DNA of 64,000 nt from Acidaminobacter hydrogenoformans DSM 2784 (GTDB taxonomy: Bacteria; Bacillota; Clostridia; Peptostreptococcales; Acidaminobacteraceae): the NCBI RefSeq assembly GCF_900103005.1, contig NZ_FMWL01000001.1, positions 310,001-374,000 of the forward strand. Reading direction: 5' to 3'. Below, piece by piece: positions 1 through 8,077 of the stretch. A program made the position numbers and the translations under genes. The first letter of the stretch is position 1; each line of letters opens with the position of its first letter. Below the pieces are notes generated by a model, which saw nothing but the letters and a program-made list of their open reading frames with translations, searched no databases and was not told where the DNA came from.

Positions 1-962
1 GGCTCCATTGCGGCCTGGAAGGCTGCTTTGTCAACATTTGTGTTAAATGTCATGCCTTTTTCTTCAAGCATGCTGACGAATTCAGAAGTTTGCTCCTCAA
101 AGAGAGAGTCGCCATAAACTTGTGCTTCAGCTGCTGCTTCGAGGACTGCTGCTTTAAGCTCGTCGCTGAGGCTGTTGAACTGGTTGACGCCAACGAGAAC
201 GTAGATCCAGCCGTTAACGTGCTCTGTGACGTTGACATAGTCCTGAACTTCGTAGAAGCCTGCGCTGTAGATCAAGTCAACAGGGTTCTCCTGGCCTTCA
301 ATAACGCCTTGCTGAAGCGCGGTGAACACTTCGTTGAACGCCATTGCCTGAGGTGCTGCGCCAGCTGCTTTCCACGCGTCAACGAAGAGCGGCACGTTAG
401 GCACACGCATTTTGAAGCCGTTGAGGTCAGCAGGTGTATTGATTGGTCTGTTGGAAGTCAGGTTTCTTGGCGCTCTGAGGTGATAGTAGAGCGGGATGAG
501 ACCGACTTTTTCTTCGATTTGAGCCGCGATTTCGTCGCCGAGTTCGCTTTCAATAACCGCTTGCATGTGCGCTGTGTCGCGGAATGCGTATGGAACCGCC
601 ATCAGAGCCGCTTTTGGTGCCCAAGTCTGCATGGACTCACCAGAGATGACCATGTCAGCAGCACCAGTCTTGATCATGTCAATGTTTTCTACTTCTTTAC
701 CAAGAGATTCGTTTGGATAAACTTTGATCTCGATTTGGCCTTCAGTTTTTTCTGCGACTAACTCTGCAAATTTCAGAGCGGTCTTGTTCCAGATGTGCTC
801 ATCATTGCCAAGGTGGCCGAGTTTCCAAGTGATTTTCTCAGCAGGTGCCGCAGGGGTTTCTCCGCCTGCCGCTGGCTCTTCTGCAGGCTGGCTGCAGCCG
901 GCAAGGCTCATGACCATAAGTACTGCCACTAACATAAGTGCTAAAAATTTAGACTTTTTCAT
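1..962 (-). CDS. TRAP transporter substrate-binding lipoprotein, DctP family (3' end outside window)
   Basis: This is the extracytoplasmic solute receptor of a TRAP transporter and binds a carboxylate or sugar acid outside the membrane. The ATG at 962 follows TAAGGAGG. A lipoprotein signal peptide ends in LAGC with Cys23 as the lipidation site. The mature protein has the DctP fold signatures KITWKLGH, FKMRVPNVPLFVDAWKA and FTALQQGVIEGQENP. About 320 residues are visible and the C-terminus runs off the window, so it is cut by the edge and not broken. It lies just downstream of uxuA in the same direction, which suggests a hexuronate or related sugar-acid ligand. The ligand is inferred, not shown. 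Its DctQ and DctM partners should lie beyond position 1. Confidence 0.93.
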   Translation of the reverse strand, partial: MKKSKFLALMLVAVLMVMSLAGCSQPAEEPAAGGETPAAPAEKITWKLGHLGNDEHIWNKTALKFAELVAEKTEGQIEIKVYPNESLGKEVENIDMIKTGAADMVISGESMQTWAPKAALMAVPYAFRDTAHMQAVIESELGDEIAAQIEEKVGLIPLYYHLRAPRNLTSNRPINTPADLNGFKMRVPNVPLFVDAWKAAGAAPQAMAFNEVFTALQQGVIEGQENPVDLIYSAGFYEVQDYVNVTEHVNGWIYVLVGVNQFNSLSDELKAAVLEAAAEAQVYGDSLFEEQTSEFVSMLEEKGMTFNTNVDKAAFQAAME

Positions 963-994
963 GCTTGATATCCTCCTTAGGTTTGGTGTTTTTG

Positions 995-1020
995 TTTTAA
1001 GACGGCTCAGGGCCGTAAAA
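995..1020 (-). other. small hairpin between uxuA and dctP
   Basis: ACGGC and GCCGT arms (1002-1006 and 1012-1016) form a short stem flanked by A and T runs in the 86-base gap between uxuA and the first dctP gene. It could be a weak attenuator or an mRNA-processing stem that sets the ratio of binding protein to enzyme. The stem is only five pairs long. Confidence 0.3.
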
Positions 1021-1048
1021 TCACTAATAACAATTGTTCTACATTACC

Positions 1049-2101
1049 TTACCTGGATCCAAGTTCCTTCTCTGCGGCTTCAATGAGCCCCACGAGATAG
1101 GTGGCGCCCAGTGCCCGGTCGTAAAGGCCATAGCCCGGCTTGCCGGTTTCTCCCCAGATCATTCTGCCATGGTCTGGCCGGATTGGGCCGTTATACCCCG
1201 CAGCTACTGCCGCTTTGATGACTGCGTACATATCCAGTGACCCGTTGGCCGATGGATGTGCAACCTCATCAAAGTTCTTGTCAGCATCATATTTAACGTT
1301 TCTGGCATGCAGGAAGTTAAGGCGATCCAGGGATGCGAAGTGGCCTACTATTTCAGCCATGTCATTGTCAGGAGAAACACCCAAAGACCCAGTACAGATC
1401 GCAAGGCCATTGCTTGGGCTGTCAATCAGCGAGATGACGCGCTCCAGGCTTGCCTTGTTTCGGATGATCCGCGGCAGACCAAAAATGGACCAAGGCGGAT
1501 CATCCGGATGAATGGCCATTCGAATGCCAACCGCTTCTGCAACAGGGATGATCTCTTTGAGGAAAGTGCCAAGGTTATTCCAAAGATCTTCTTCCGTCAG
1601 CGCGCCGTATGCGTCGATCAGCGACTTCATCTCTTCTGGCGTATAGTCTGTGGCCCAGCCTGGAAGGTCGAGCTCACCCTTTACAGGATCCATCTTTTCG
1701 ACATCCTGATGCACATAAGCCAGTGTCAAAGAGCCATCCGGCAGTTTCTTTGTAAGGGTCGAACGCGTCCAGTCAAAGACGGGCATAAAATTGTAGCAGA
1801 CGGTCTTAATACCTGCTTTGGAGAGATTAGTCAGAGACTGTTTGTAGTTTTCAGTATATTGCTTTGCGGTTGGTCTTCCCAACTTGATATCCTCGTGGAC
1901 TGGGACGCTTTCGATCACGTCAAAATCCATGCCGTTTGCTTCAATCATCTCTTTAATGCGCAGAATGTTCTGAAGTGGCCAGGCATCTCCCACCGGTACG
2001 TCGTAAATAGCGGATACAATGCCCTTCATACCAGGGATCTGGCGAATGTGTTCCAGTGATACCGGATCACCTGGGCCGTACCATCTGAATGACAATTTCA
2101 T
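1049..2101 (-). CDS. uxuA: mannonate dehydratase
   Basis: UxuA dehydrates D-mannonate to 2-keto-3-deoxy-D-gluconate, the common step of glucuronate (and, after epimerisation, galacturonate) breakdown. The 350-residue protein begins MKLSFRWYGPGDPVSLEHIR, the typical UxuA start. The ATG at 2101 is chosen over upstream in-frame codons for this reason, with AGGAG 13 bases before it. The family's metal-site segments are all present: HPDDPP, ICTGSLG, HARNVK and RPDHGRMIW. Length fits Gram-positive UxuA. It is preceded by its own promoter at 2158-2186 and followed in the same direction by a TRAP receptor gene. The downstream kinase and aldolase for KDG are not in this window. Confidence 0.96.
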   Translation of the reverse strand: MKLSFRWYGPGDPVSLEHIRQIPGMKGIVSAIYDVPVGDAWPLQNILRIKEMIEANGMDFDVIESVPVHEDIKLGRPTAKQYTENYKQSLTNLSKAGIKTVCYNFMPVFDWTRSTLTKKLPDGSLTLAYVHQDVEKMDPVKGELDLPGWATDYTPEEMKSLIDAYGALTEEDLWNNLGTFLKEIIPVAEAVGIRMAIHPDDPPWSIFGLPRIIRNKASLERVISLIDSPSNGLAICTGSLGVSPDNDMAEIVGHFASLDRLNFLHARNVKYDADKNFDEVAHPSANGSLDMYAVIKAAVAAGYNGPIRPDHGRMIWGETGKPGYGLYDRALGATYLVGLIEAAEKELGSR

Positions 2102-2153
2102 TTGAGGCTTCACGCTCCTCTCAAATAGTTCAATGACTATCAAGACTTTGTGG

Positions 2154-2172
2154 TTACATACTACCATACAAG
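2154..2172 (-). promoter_or_regulatory. putative GntR-type operator, copy 1
   Basis: The plus-strand sequence TTACATACTACCATACAAG occurs here and, identically over all 19 bases, at 9151-9169. Both copies overlap a -10 box on the minus strand, where a repressor would block RNA polymerase. The neighbouring GntR-FCD gene is the obvious candidate regulator. A partial match, CCATACAAAG, lies at 3038-3047 before that gene. The identity and position are seen; the binding protein is inferred. Confidence 0.7.
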
Positions 2173-2186
2173 TTGTCCCTGGTCAA
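2158..2186 (-). promoter_or_regulatory. sigma-A-type promoter of uxuA
   Basis: On the minus strand the -35 box TTGACC (2181-2186) is separated by 17 bases from the -10 box TAGTAT (2158-2163). The -10 box lies within the 19-bp shared operator. The predicted leader to the uxuA ATG is about 50 bases. Confidence 0.65.
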
Positions 2187-2286
2187 TATCAGTCCCGCTA
2201 AAAATTTACATAATTTTCATGCTCTGATAACCAAATTTTACATTACTTGAAGCGTCGCACTATAGGAGATTTAGGGCAGATTGAGA

Positions 2287-2979
2287 TTACATAAAATATC
2301 CAGGGTATTTCTTCTTCAAAGCTTGTTGCTCTGAGATCAGCTTACGTATATGATTCGTAATTATTTTGTATGCCTTTTCCTGGTCGTGATCACGAATCGC
2401 TTCATAAATCATGGTGTGCTGCTCAATCAGGTTTTTGATCACATCCTCTACTGTGAAGCTCAGGAGACGGATCCGCTTGTATTGGGTGTTGACCATATCG
2501 ATAAATCTCCATGTCTGTGCTTTGTCACAGCCTTCGAAGATAATTTTGTGAAAGCTTTCGTCGAGCTCAAGATATTTTGAAAATTGGCGGTTGTCCATGC
2601 ACGCTTTTTGCTGATCCAAATTCTTTTTCAGCTTCTCGAGCTGCGCCTTTGGAAAAGAATCGACAGCCATTTCCAGCACCTTGATTTCCAGAGTTTCCCG
2701 GATAAACCTTGCCTCCTCGACTTGCTTCAAGTCGATCTGTGAAATGTAAGTCCCCCGTTGAGGCAGCACATAGAGGAGCCCTTCCCGTGAGAGCTTGATG
2801 AACGCTTCCCTCACGGGTGTTCTGCTGACGGTAAGACTTTCGGCGATTTCTTTTTCACTGATCCTCTGCCCGGGCTGCAGCTCCAGTGAAATGATTTTTT
2901 CTTTAAGCAGGTCATAGACGAAATCTCCGACATTCGCCGCCTCAGATGAAATGTTTTTTCTCTTTACCGTCAACACCAT
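2287..2979 (-). CDS. GntR family transcriptional regulator, FCD (FadR-type) subfamily
   Basis: This is a 230-residue DNA-binding regulator. A winged helix with the signature QRISEKEIAESLTVSRTPVREAFIKLSREGLL lies in the first third. An FCD ligand domain follows, with the DESFHK, EQHTMI and NHIRKL histidines that typically hold a metal and the effector. The ATG at 2979 is preferred because AGGTGGGG lies five bases upstream; a TTG at 3006 is the alternative. FCD regulators of uxu/exu loci usually sense a hexuronate or its catabolite, and this gene sits between uxuA and the SDR oxidoreductase. A partial operator match in its own upstream region suggests autoregulation. Confidence 0.9.
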   Translation of the reverse strand: MVLTVKRKNISSEAANVGDFVYDLLKEKIISLELQPGQRISEKEIAESLTVSRTPVREAFIKLSREGLLYVLPQRGTYISQIDLKQVEEARFIRETLEIKVLEMAVDSFPKAQLEKLKKNLDQQKACMDNRQFSKYLELDESFHKIIFEGCDKAQTWRFIDMVNTQYKRIRLLSFTVEDVIKNLIEQHTMIYEAIRDHDQEKAYKIITNHIRKLISEQQALKKKYPGYFM

Positions 2980-3037
2980 AACCACCCCACCTAACTCGCG
3001 ATTCAAACTTTGTTATTCAAACCTATAATAATTATCT

Positions 3038-3047
3038 CCATACAAAG
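3038..3047 (-). promoter_or_regulatory. possible operator half-site upstream of the GntR gene
   Basis: CCATACAAAG matches the right half (CCATACAAG) of the 19-bp element at 2154 and 9151 apart from one extra A. It lies about 60 bases before the GntR start, where an autoregulatory site would be expected. It is a weak call because only half of the element is present. Confidence 0.35.
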
Positions 3048-3113
3048 GTTCACAAGTGTTTGCCTCTTTTTGATGAGCAAACCACTCACCAAGTCCGACT
3101 ATGTCCTTTTGAT

Positions 3114-3968
3114 TTACACGCCGGAATAAGCGTTGAACCCGCCATCAACCGCCAGCACGATGCCATTGATAAAGCCGGAGGCCTTCGAATCCGCCAAAAA
3201 CAGAAGCGGACCCACCAGCTCTTCAGGCTCTCCAAATCTGTCGCATGGCGACTTATAGATCACCTTCTGAGCTCTCGGTGTATAACTGCCGTCTTCATTG
3301 AGCATCAACTTTCGATTCTGCTCCGTGATAAACCAGCCTGGCGCTATAGCGTTAACCCTAATACCCACCTTTGAAAAGTGTACCGCAAGCCACTCGGTAA
3401 AATTGCTGATGGCTGCTTTGGCAGCGCTGTAGGCAGGTACTTTTGTCAGCGGCGAATAAGCGGCCATAGAAGAAATGTTGATAATGGTCGCGTCTTTTTT
3501 ACCCGCCATGTCTCTTCCAAAAATTTGAGATGGGATCAGCGACCCCATAAAGTTGAGGTCAAAAACATAGCCTATGCCCTTTGGATCAAGATCGAAGAAG
3601 GTCGTCCGCCCTTCCGCATTGTCGAGATCCTCCATTTGGAAATATTCCTGGCTGGAAATCCCCTTTGGATGATTCCCGCCTGCTGCGTTCACCAGAATAT
3701 CACAAGTGCCATAAGCCTCGTGGAGTTTATCTCTTACCTGCTTCATGCTATCCGGGTCAAGAACATCCCCCGGAATAGCCATAGCCTCACCGCCAGCAGC
3801 TTTGATTCTGTCAGCCACAGCCTGTGCTTTTTCAGCCGTTCTGTTGACAATGGCGACTTTGGCGCCAGAGAGCGCCAGGGCTTCACAAAAATAACTGCCC
3901 AGTACCCCGCCGCCACCGGTGACGACAGCGACTTTTCCTTTAAGATCTACTTGAAGTGGGAGTTTCAC
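3114..3968 (-). CDS. SDR family D-mannonate/fructuronate oxidoreductase
   Basis: This NAD(P)-dependent short-chain dehydrogenase of 284 residues resembles the YjmF-type fructuronate reductase found with uxuA in Gram-positive bacteria. It would interconvert D-fructuronate and D-mannonate, the substrate of UxuA. The cofactor motif is VVTGGGGVLG near residue 16. NAAGG is the conserved strand-4 motif. The catalytic Ser and YxxxK are seen in INISSMAAYS and PAYSAAKAA. The C-terminus SGFINGIVLAVDGGFNAYSGV is characteristic of this subgroup. A GTG start follows GAGGAGGT. It is the last gene of the operon that begins at the Gfo/Idh gene. Confidence 0.9.
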   Translation of the reverse strand: MKLPLQVDLKGKVAVVTGGGGVLGSYFCEALALSGAKVAIVNRTAEKAQAVADRIKAAGGEAMAIPGDVLDPDSMKQVRDKLHEAYGTCDILVNAAGGNHPKGISSQEYFQMEDLDNAEGRTTFFDLDPKGIGYVFDLNFMGSLIPSQIFGRDMAGKKDATIINISSMAAYSPLTKVPAYSAAKAAISNFTEWLAVHFSKVGIRVNAIAPGWFITEQNRKLMLNEDGSYTPRAQKVIYKSPCDRFGEPEELVGPLLFLADSKASGFINGIVLAVDGGFNAYSGV

Positions 3969-4053
3969 AGTGAATACCTCCTCGTGATGTTCTCAGTGTC
4001 TGAATGTGTGATATTTGAAAAAGCTAAACCTACTGCTTCAAATTATCGATTTC

Positions 4054-5343
4054 CTAAAACAGCCTCGGACTGATCATTTTTGGAATTCCAATAACCACTT
4101 GCGGCACAAACGCAACAAATAAAAGTACTAAAAGTGCGACTAAAAAGTATGGCCGTACGCCTCTAAACGATCTTTCTATGCCAATCTTTCCAATTGAGCC
4201 CGCAATTAGCAGACACAGCCCGTAAGGCGGCGTTACCAGACCCAATGACAGTGTAATGGTGACAATCAGTCCAAGGTGGACAGGATGGATGCCAAGCGCG
4301 ATTGCTGCCGGAAGAATGACAGGTACGAACAAAATCATTGCCGGAACGCCATCCATGAACGTCCCAATAAACAGGAAGAACGCAATAACAATTGTGATGA
4401 ACAAGTACATCCCGCCTGGAGCGTTTAAGAAGAACTCTGAAACAATCGTTGTGACGCCATAATAGCCCATCAATTCCCCAAGCGCATTCGCGGTAGCAAG
4501 CGCAAACAGAGACAGGGAGCTTAGCTTGAGTGTTTCAATAATAATACTTGGAATGCTTTGTACGCTGATCGTCTTATAAATAAACATGCCCACAAGCAGC
4601 GCGTAGACCGCAGATACACCTGCGGCTTCAGTCGGCGTAAAGAAGCCTGAGACAATGCCGCCTATTATAATGACAGGCGTTACCAAAGCTGGAAAACTTC
4701 TCAAAAACAGTTTTCCAATTTCAGCGGATTTAATACGTTCGTTCTTTGGAAAATTGTATTTCCTTCCTCGAACTGCGACGACGGCCATCATGGACAGTCC
4801 CACCATAATGCCCGGAATCATGCCTGCCAGGAATAGCGCCGCTACTGAGGCATTGGTGATCCCTGCGTAAACGACCATCACTATGCTGGGAGGAATGATA
4901 CTGCCGATAGTCGACGAAGCCGCCGTAACACCTACGGCCGTCTCAGCATCATAGCCCTGCTCAATCATGCTGGGAATCAAGACCTTGCCAACACCCGCGG
5001 TATCCGCTTGAGATGACCCAGAAACACCAGCAAAAATCATTGAAACCAAAATATTTGAATGCGCCAGTCCACCACGTATATGGCCTACCAAGGCCACTGA
5101 AAAATCTATCAGCATCTTTGAGATATTGCCGTGATTCATAAGATTAGCAGCCAAGATAAAGAGTGGAACTGCAAGCAATATAAACGAATTGAGTCCATAA
5201 AACATTTTGTTGAAGATTACAATGCTTGGTATGCCAGGCACTGTAGCAATTCCAAAGAATGCAACCAGGCCGAGGGAGAACGAGATTGGAACCCCTATCG
5301 CTATGAAGGTTATAAAAGCTAAAATCAGAAGAACCTCAGTCAC
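4054..5343 (-). CDS. TRAP transporter large permease, DctM family
   Basis: This is the 12-helix integral membrane subunit that carries out sodium-coupled sugar-acid uptake with DctQ and DctP. It has 429 residues, the normal DctM length, and is hydrophobic throughout. Signatures include AGVSGSSQADTAGVGKVLIPSM and GSIIPPSIVMVVYAG. The GTG at 5343 is taken as the start because AAAGGGGG precedes it and the protein then begins VTEVLLILAFITFIAIG, as in relatives. The start overlaps the DctQ stop by four bases (GTGA), indicating translational coupling. DctM determines the transport path; the substrate is set by DctP. Confidence 0.95.
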   Translation of the reverse strand: MTEVLLILAFITFIAIGVPISFSLGLVAFFGIATVPGIPSIVIFNKMFYGLNSFILLAVPLFILAANLMNHGNISKMLIDFSVALVGHIRGGLAHSNILVSMIFAGVSGSSQADTAGVGKVLIPSMIEQGYDAETAVGVTAASSTIGSIIPPSIVMVVYAGITNASVAALFLAGMIPGIMVGLSMMAVVAVRGRKYNFPKNERIKSAEIGKLFLRSFPALVTPVIIIGGIVSGFFTPTEAAGVSAVYALLVGMFIYKTISVQSIPSIIIETLKLSSLSLFALATANALGELMGYYGVTTIVSEFFLNAPGGMYLFITIVIAFFLFIGTFMDGVPAMILFVPVILPAAIALGIHPVHLGLIVTITLSLGLVTPPYGLCLLIAGSIGKIGIERSFRGVRPYFLVALLVLLFVAFVPQVVIGIPKMISPRLF

Positions 5344-5825
5344 GATACTTCGCCCCCTTTGATAAGAGAATAGATACTTTCGAATAAATGCGTGATCAAA
5401 TAGAAGGTCATTGTAATTCCTGTTATTGGGAGCGCGATCCATACATAACCCATTTTAAAGCTTGGTATATTTACCCATTGATAATTCCAGAATCTTTTCG
5501 TGACATCAATGCCATACTTTGACATGGCAATTGTAAAGATCAACATTAAAACTACAATTAGAATGCCATGTGCAGTCTTCCAGCGACCTTTCAAGTGATC
5601 TCTCAAAGAGTCAAAAGCAAAGTGCTGATGGCCGTTGACAGCAATTGCCGCACCCAAAAATACAGCCCAAATAAACGAATAGACAGAGACGTCCTGAGCC
5701 CACATTACGGGCACCTTTAAAAACCTCGCCGCTATTTGAATAATAACTGTTATGAGAAAAATTGAAATTGCGATTGCACCCGCTATAGTTTGGATTTTTT
5801 CAAGCGCGTTAGCAAGGCTTCTCAT
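5340..5825 (-). CDS. TRAP transporter small permease, DctQ family
   Basis: This is the four-helix small membrane subunit of the TRAP transporter, 161 residues long. Hydrophobic segments cover roughly residues 12-35, 50-65, 88-108 and 130-150. The DctQ signatures RFLKVPVMWAQDVSVYSFIWAVFLGAA and HFAFDSLRD are present. The ATG at 5825 lies eight bases after GAGGAGG. It sits between the dctP and dctM genes of the same operon, and a perfect 15-bp hairpin separates it from dctP. Confidence 0.93.
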   Translation of the reverse strand: MRSLANALEKIQTIAGAIAISIFLITVIIQIAARFLKVPVMWAQDVSVYSFIWAVFLGAAIAVNGHQHFAFDSLRDHLKGRWKTAHGILIVVLMLIFTIAMSKYGIDVTKRFWNYQWVNIPSFKMGYVWIALPITGITMTFYLITHLFESIYSLIKGGEVS

Positions 5826-5870
5826 GTTAAGCCTCCTCTTTAATGAAAATTGTTTTTGTGAATAATTAGT

Positions 5871-5907
5871 GCGGTGCAATATGGAGCTTTAGTCCATATT
5901 GCACCGC
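5871..5907 (-). other. intercistronic hairpin between dctP and dctQ
   Basis: Arms GCGGTGCAATATGGA (5871-5885) and TCCATATTGCACCGC (5893-5907) form a perfect 15-bp stem with a 7-base loop. No T-run follows on the minus strand, so it is not a full terminator. A stem here would protect or trim the upstream mRNA so that more receptor than permease is made. That role is inferred from operon logic. Confidence 0.6.
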
Positions 5908-5917
5908 TTTAAACCTT

Positions 5918-6967
5918 TTATTGAATTGCGCGTACCATCTCAAGGAACGCTTCCATGCCGTTTTCCTCGGCATATTTGTCTTGAATTGGAATTGCCAACT
6001 CGCGGAATGCCTCGAGGTCAACTTCATTGACGACGCCGCCATCAGCGATAACTTTTACTTTTGACTCGTCGAGCATACGGTAAGTGACTGCTCTTTCTTC
6101 AGCCGTAGCCGCGTCAATCGCTTCAAGAATCCATGCTTGCTGCTGCTCTGGAAGCGCATCAAAGCGATCCCCGTTCATGAGAAGCAGTCGAGTTGTATAG
6201 TCATGCATAGTTTCAGAAACATACATGCCATTCTTAGTCTTGTGGTGATCCTGGAGCATAAAGTTAGTATAGTCATTCTCTGCCGCGTCTACAACGCCTT
6301 GTTGAAGCGCCTGATAAAGCTCACCCCAAGCAACGGAGGTCGGAATAGCGCCAGCGTTTGCCCAGAACTCCTGTTGTACCGGAGAAGACTGCGTTCTGAT
6401 TTTAAGACCAGCAGCGTCTTGTGGCACATTGATTGGCTGCTTGCCATAGTAATTGCGAACACTTGAACTCCAGTAGTCCATGATCAGGAATTCATTATTT
6501 GTTTTTTCAGTGATGACTTCTTTCATCTTCATGCCAAACTCGCCATCAAGCGCTTTTTCCCAGTGATCAAAGCTGTTGAACAGATAAAGGAGTGACAGCA
6601 TGTCCACTTCATTGACGCCAATAGCTGTCATGAAGCCCGGGGATGCGACAACCATATCTGCAGCGCCAAGGGACAGCTTCTCGATCAGTTCTGATTCGTT
6701 CGTGCCAATGGAGCCGTTATGGACCGTTACAGTAATATTGCCTTCTGAAAGCTCTTCGACAACCTCTTTGAATTTAACAAGTCCATATTGATATGGGTTT
6801 TCGGTTGAAGTCTGGTTGTGTGCGACAACAAGGTTGATCGGTTCAAGCGTTTCTTCTGCAGGCGTTTCTGCAGGCGTTTCAGCTGGTGCCTCGGCCTTTG
6901 GCGCACAACCGGCAAACACACCGACTGCCAGAAGTAACACCATCATCAATGACAAATACTTTTTCAT
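5918..6967 (-). CDS. TRAP transporter substrate-binding lipoprotein, DctP family
   Basis: This solute receptor has 349 residues. The ATG at 6967 follows AAAGGGGAG, and the signal peptide ends FAGC with Cys21. An acidic Pro/Ala/Glu linker of the type PAETPAETPAEE tethers the domain to the lipid anchor. DctP signatures include GLKIRTQSSPVQQEFWANAG and YQALQQGVVDAAENDYTNF, where the Asn and Asp/Glu usually contact the carboxylate. It is followed by dctQ and dctM, giving a full P-Q-M transporter. It differs clearly from the dctP at position 1, so the locus encodes two transporters. The placement after a DlgD-type reductase recalls yiaK-yiaL-yiaMNO of enteric bacteria, which imports 2,3-diketo-L-gulonate. 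Confidence 0.95.
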   Translation of the reverse strand: MKKYLSLMMVLLLAVGVFAGCAPKAEAPAETPAETPAEETLEPINLVVAHNQTSTENPYQYGLVKFKEVVEELSEGNITVTVHNGSIGTNESELIEKLSLGAADMVVASPGFMTAIGVNEVDMLSLLYLFNSFDHWEKALDGEFGMKMKEVITEKTNNEFLIMDYWSSSVRNYYGKQPINVPQDAAGLKIRTQSSPVQQEFWANAGAIPTSVAWGELYQALQQGVVDAAENDYTNFMLQDHHKTKNGMYVSETMHDYTTRLLLMNGDRFDALPEQQQAWILEAIDAATAEERAVTYRMLDESKVKVIADGGVVNEVDLEAFRELAIPIQDKYAEENGMEAFLEMVRAIQ

Positions 6968-7035
6968 CTGATTCTCCCCTTTGTTTGTTTTATATCTTCC
7001 GGCTTTCGCCGTTGTTGCTGCAAAGTGTTTGGTGG

Positions 7036-8040
7036 TTACAGCGACTTGATGGTTTCCCAAATTTCCGGCAACACAGGAATACCCTCTTTCATGTTCTCAA
7101 GTCTCGTCTGGTAGTCCCTTTCGCCAGGATAACGGATACTTGAGCCTTCAGCTGCTGGTATGGATCCTTTTACATCTTCAATGACCCGGTTTATGACCTC
7201 ATCCGTAAATTCCTCTGTATTAAAATGTCTTGGATCAATGGCAATCAAAACTTGCGACAAGCCATATTCATCTTCACATTTCTTTCCAATATCCGTTGTG
7301 CTCATTCCTGCTGATAGAATCGCAGCAACGAGATCGAGCGCAATGGACATGCCTGAGCCCTTCCAAAAGCCAACAGGAAGTACGCGCCATGTTGCTTCAA
7401 TTTCCTCAGGGTCTGTAGTCAATTCTCCATTTCGGTCATAACCGCCAGCGACCGGGAGCTGACCCCCTTTGAATTTCGTTTCTTCAATTTTTCCATAAGA
7501 GAACTGGGCCATAGCCATGTCGACGACTAAATGCTGGCCACTGGATCTTGGTACCGCAATGACAAAAGGGTTATTGCCTATACGGCGGTCTTTGCCGCCC
7601 CATGCAGGCATATTTGGCATAGTGTTCGTCCAGCAAATCCCTACGCAACCGGCATTTGCAGCCTGCCAGCCATAAGCGCCGCCTCGCATCCAGTGGTTCG
7701 TGTTGCCTATGGCAACAAGGCCTATTCCAAATTCCTTTGAAAGCTCAACAGCCCGTTCCATGGCGCGCTTAGCGTTGAGATTGCCCATTGCCAGCTTTCC
7801 GTCCCACCGCTCGAACGCCCCCATGGAGGCTACTTTCTCGGGCTTCGCCTTGACGTCAATGTAACCCTTGTCAATGTAACTCACAACCCGTGGAAATCGA
7901 TTGACGCCGTGGGAATACACACCATCCAGACTGTTTTCTGTAAAAAGCTTTGCGGACTCATAAGCATCCTCTTCGCTGAAGCCTTTGCTGACGAGGATTC
8001 GCTTGAATTCCTGGATCATATCATCATATTGAATTCTCAT
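7036..8040 (-). CDS. Ldh/MDH-2 family oxidoreductase, 2,3-diketo-L-gulonate reductase type (copy 1)
   Basis: This NAD(P)-dependent reductase of the LDH2/MDH2 fold has 334 residues. The sequence follows enteric YiaK (DlgD) over its whole length, including GVYSHGVNRFPR, ANHW-type NTNHWMRGGAYGWQAANAG, CVGICWTN, RIGNNPF, FSYGKIE and WKGSGMSIALD. The His in SHG and the His in NHW are the expected active-site residues. YiaK reduces 2,3-diketo-L-gulonate to 3-keto-L-gulonate; the true substrate here could be another 2-keto sugar acid. The ATG at 8040 follows AAGGAG. It lies between the Gfo/Idh gene and dctP in the same operon. A second copy of the same length is at 9737-10741. Confidence 0.9.
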   Translation of the reverse strand: MRIQYDDMIQEFKRILVSKGFSEEDAYESAKLFTENSLDGVYSHGVNRFPRVVSYIDKGYIDVKAKPEKVASMGAFERWDGKLAMGNLNAKRAMERAVELSKEFGIGLVAIGNTNHWMRGGAYGWQAANAGCVGICWTNTMPNMPAWGGKDRRIGNNPFVIAVPRSSGQHLVVDMAMAQFSYGKIEETKFKGGQLPVAGGYDRNGELTTDPEEIEATWRVLPVGFWKGSGMSIALDLVAAILSAGMSTTDIGKKCEDEYGLSQVLIAIDPRHFNTEEFTDEVINRVIEDVKGSIPAAEGSSIRYPGERDYQTRLENMKEGIPVLPEIWETIKSL

Positions 8041-8077
8041 GGGCTATTCTCCTTATATAACAAGCTGCTGCCTCTTG

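Noticed and set aside
1-962. first dctP as a pseudogene
   Set aside because: The frame is intact from its start to the window edge and all expected motifs are present; it is simply cut by the edge.
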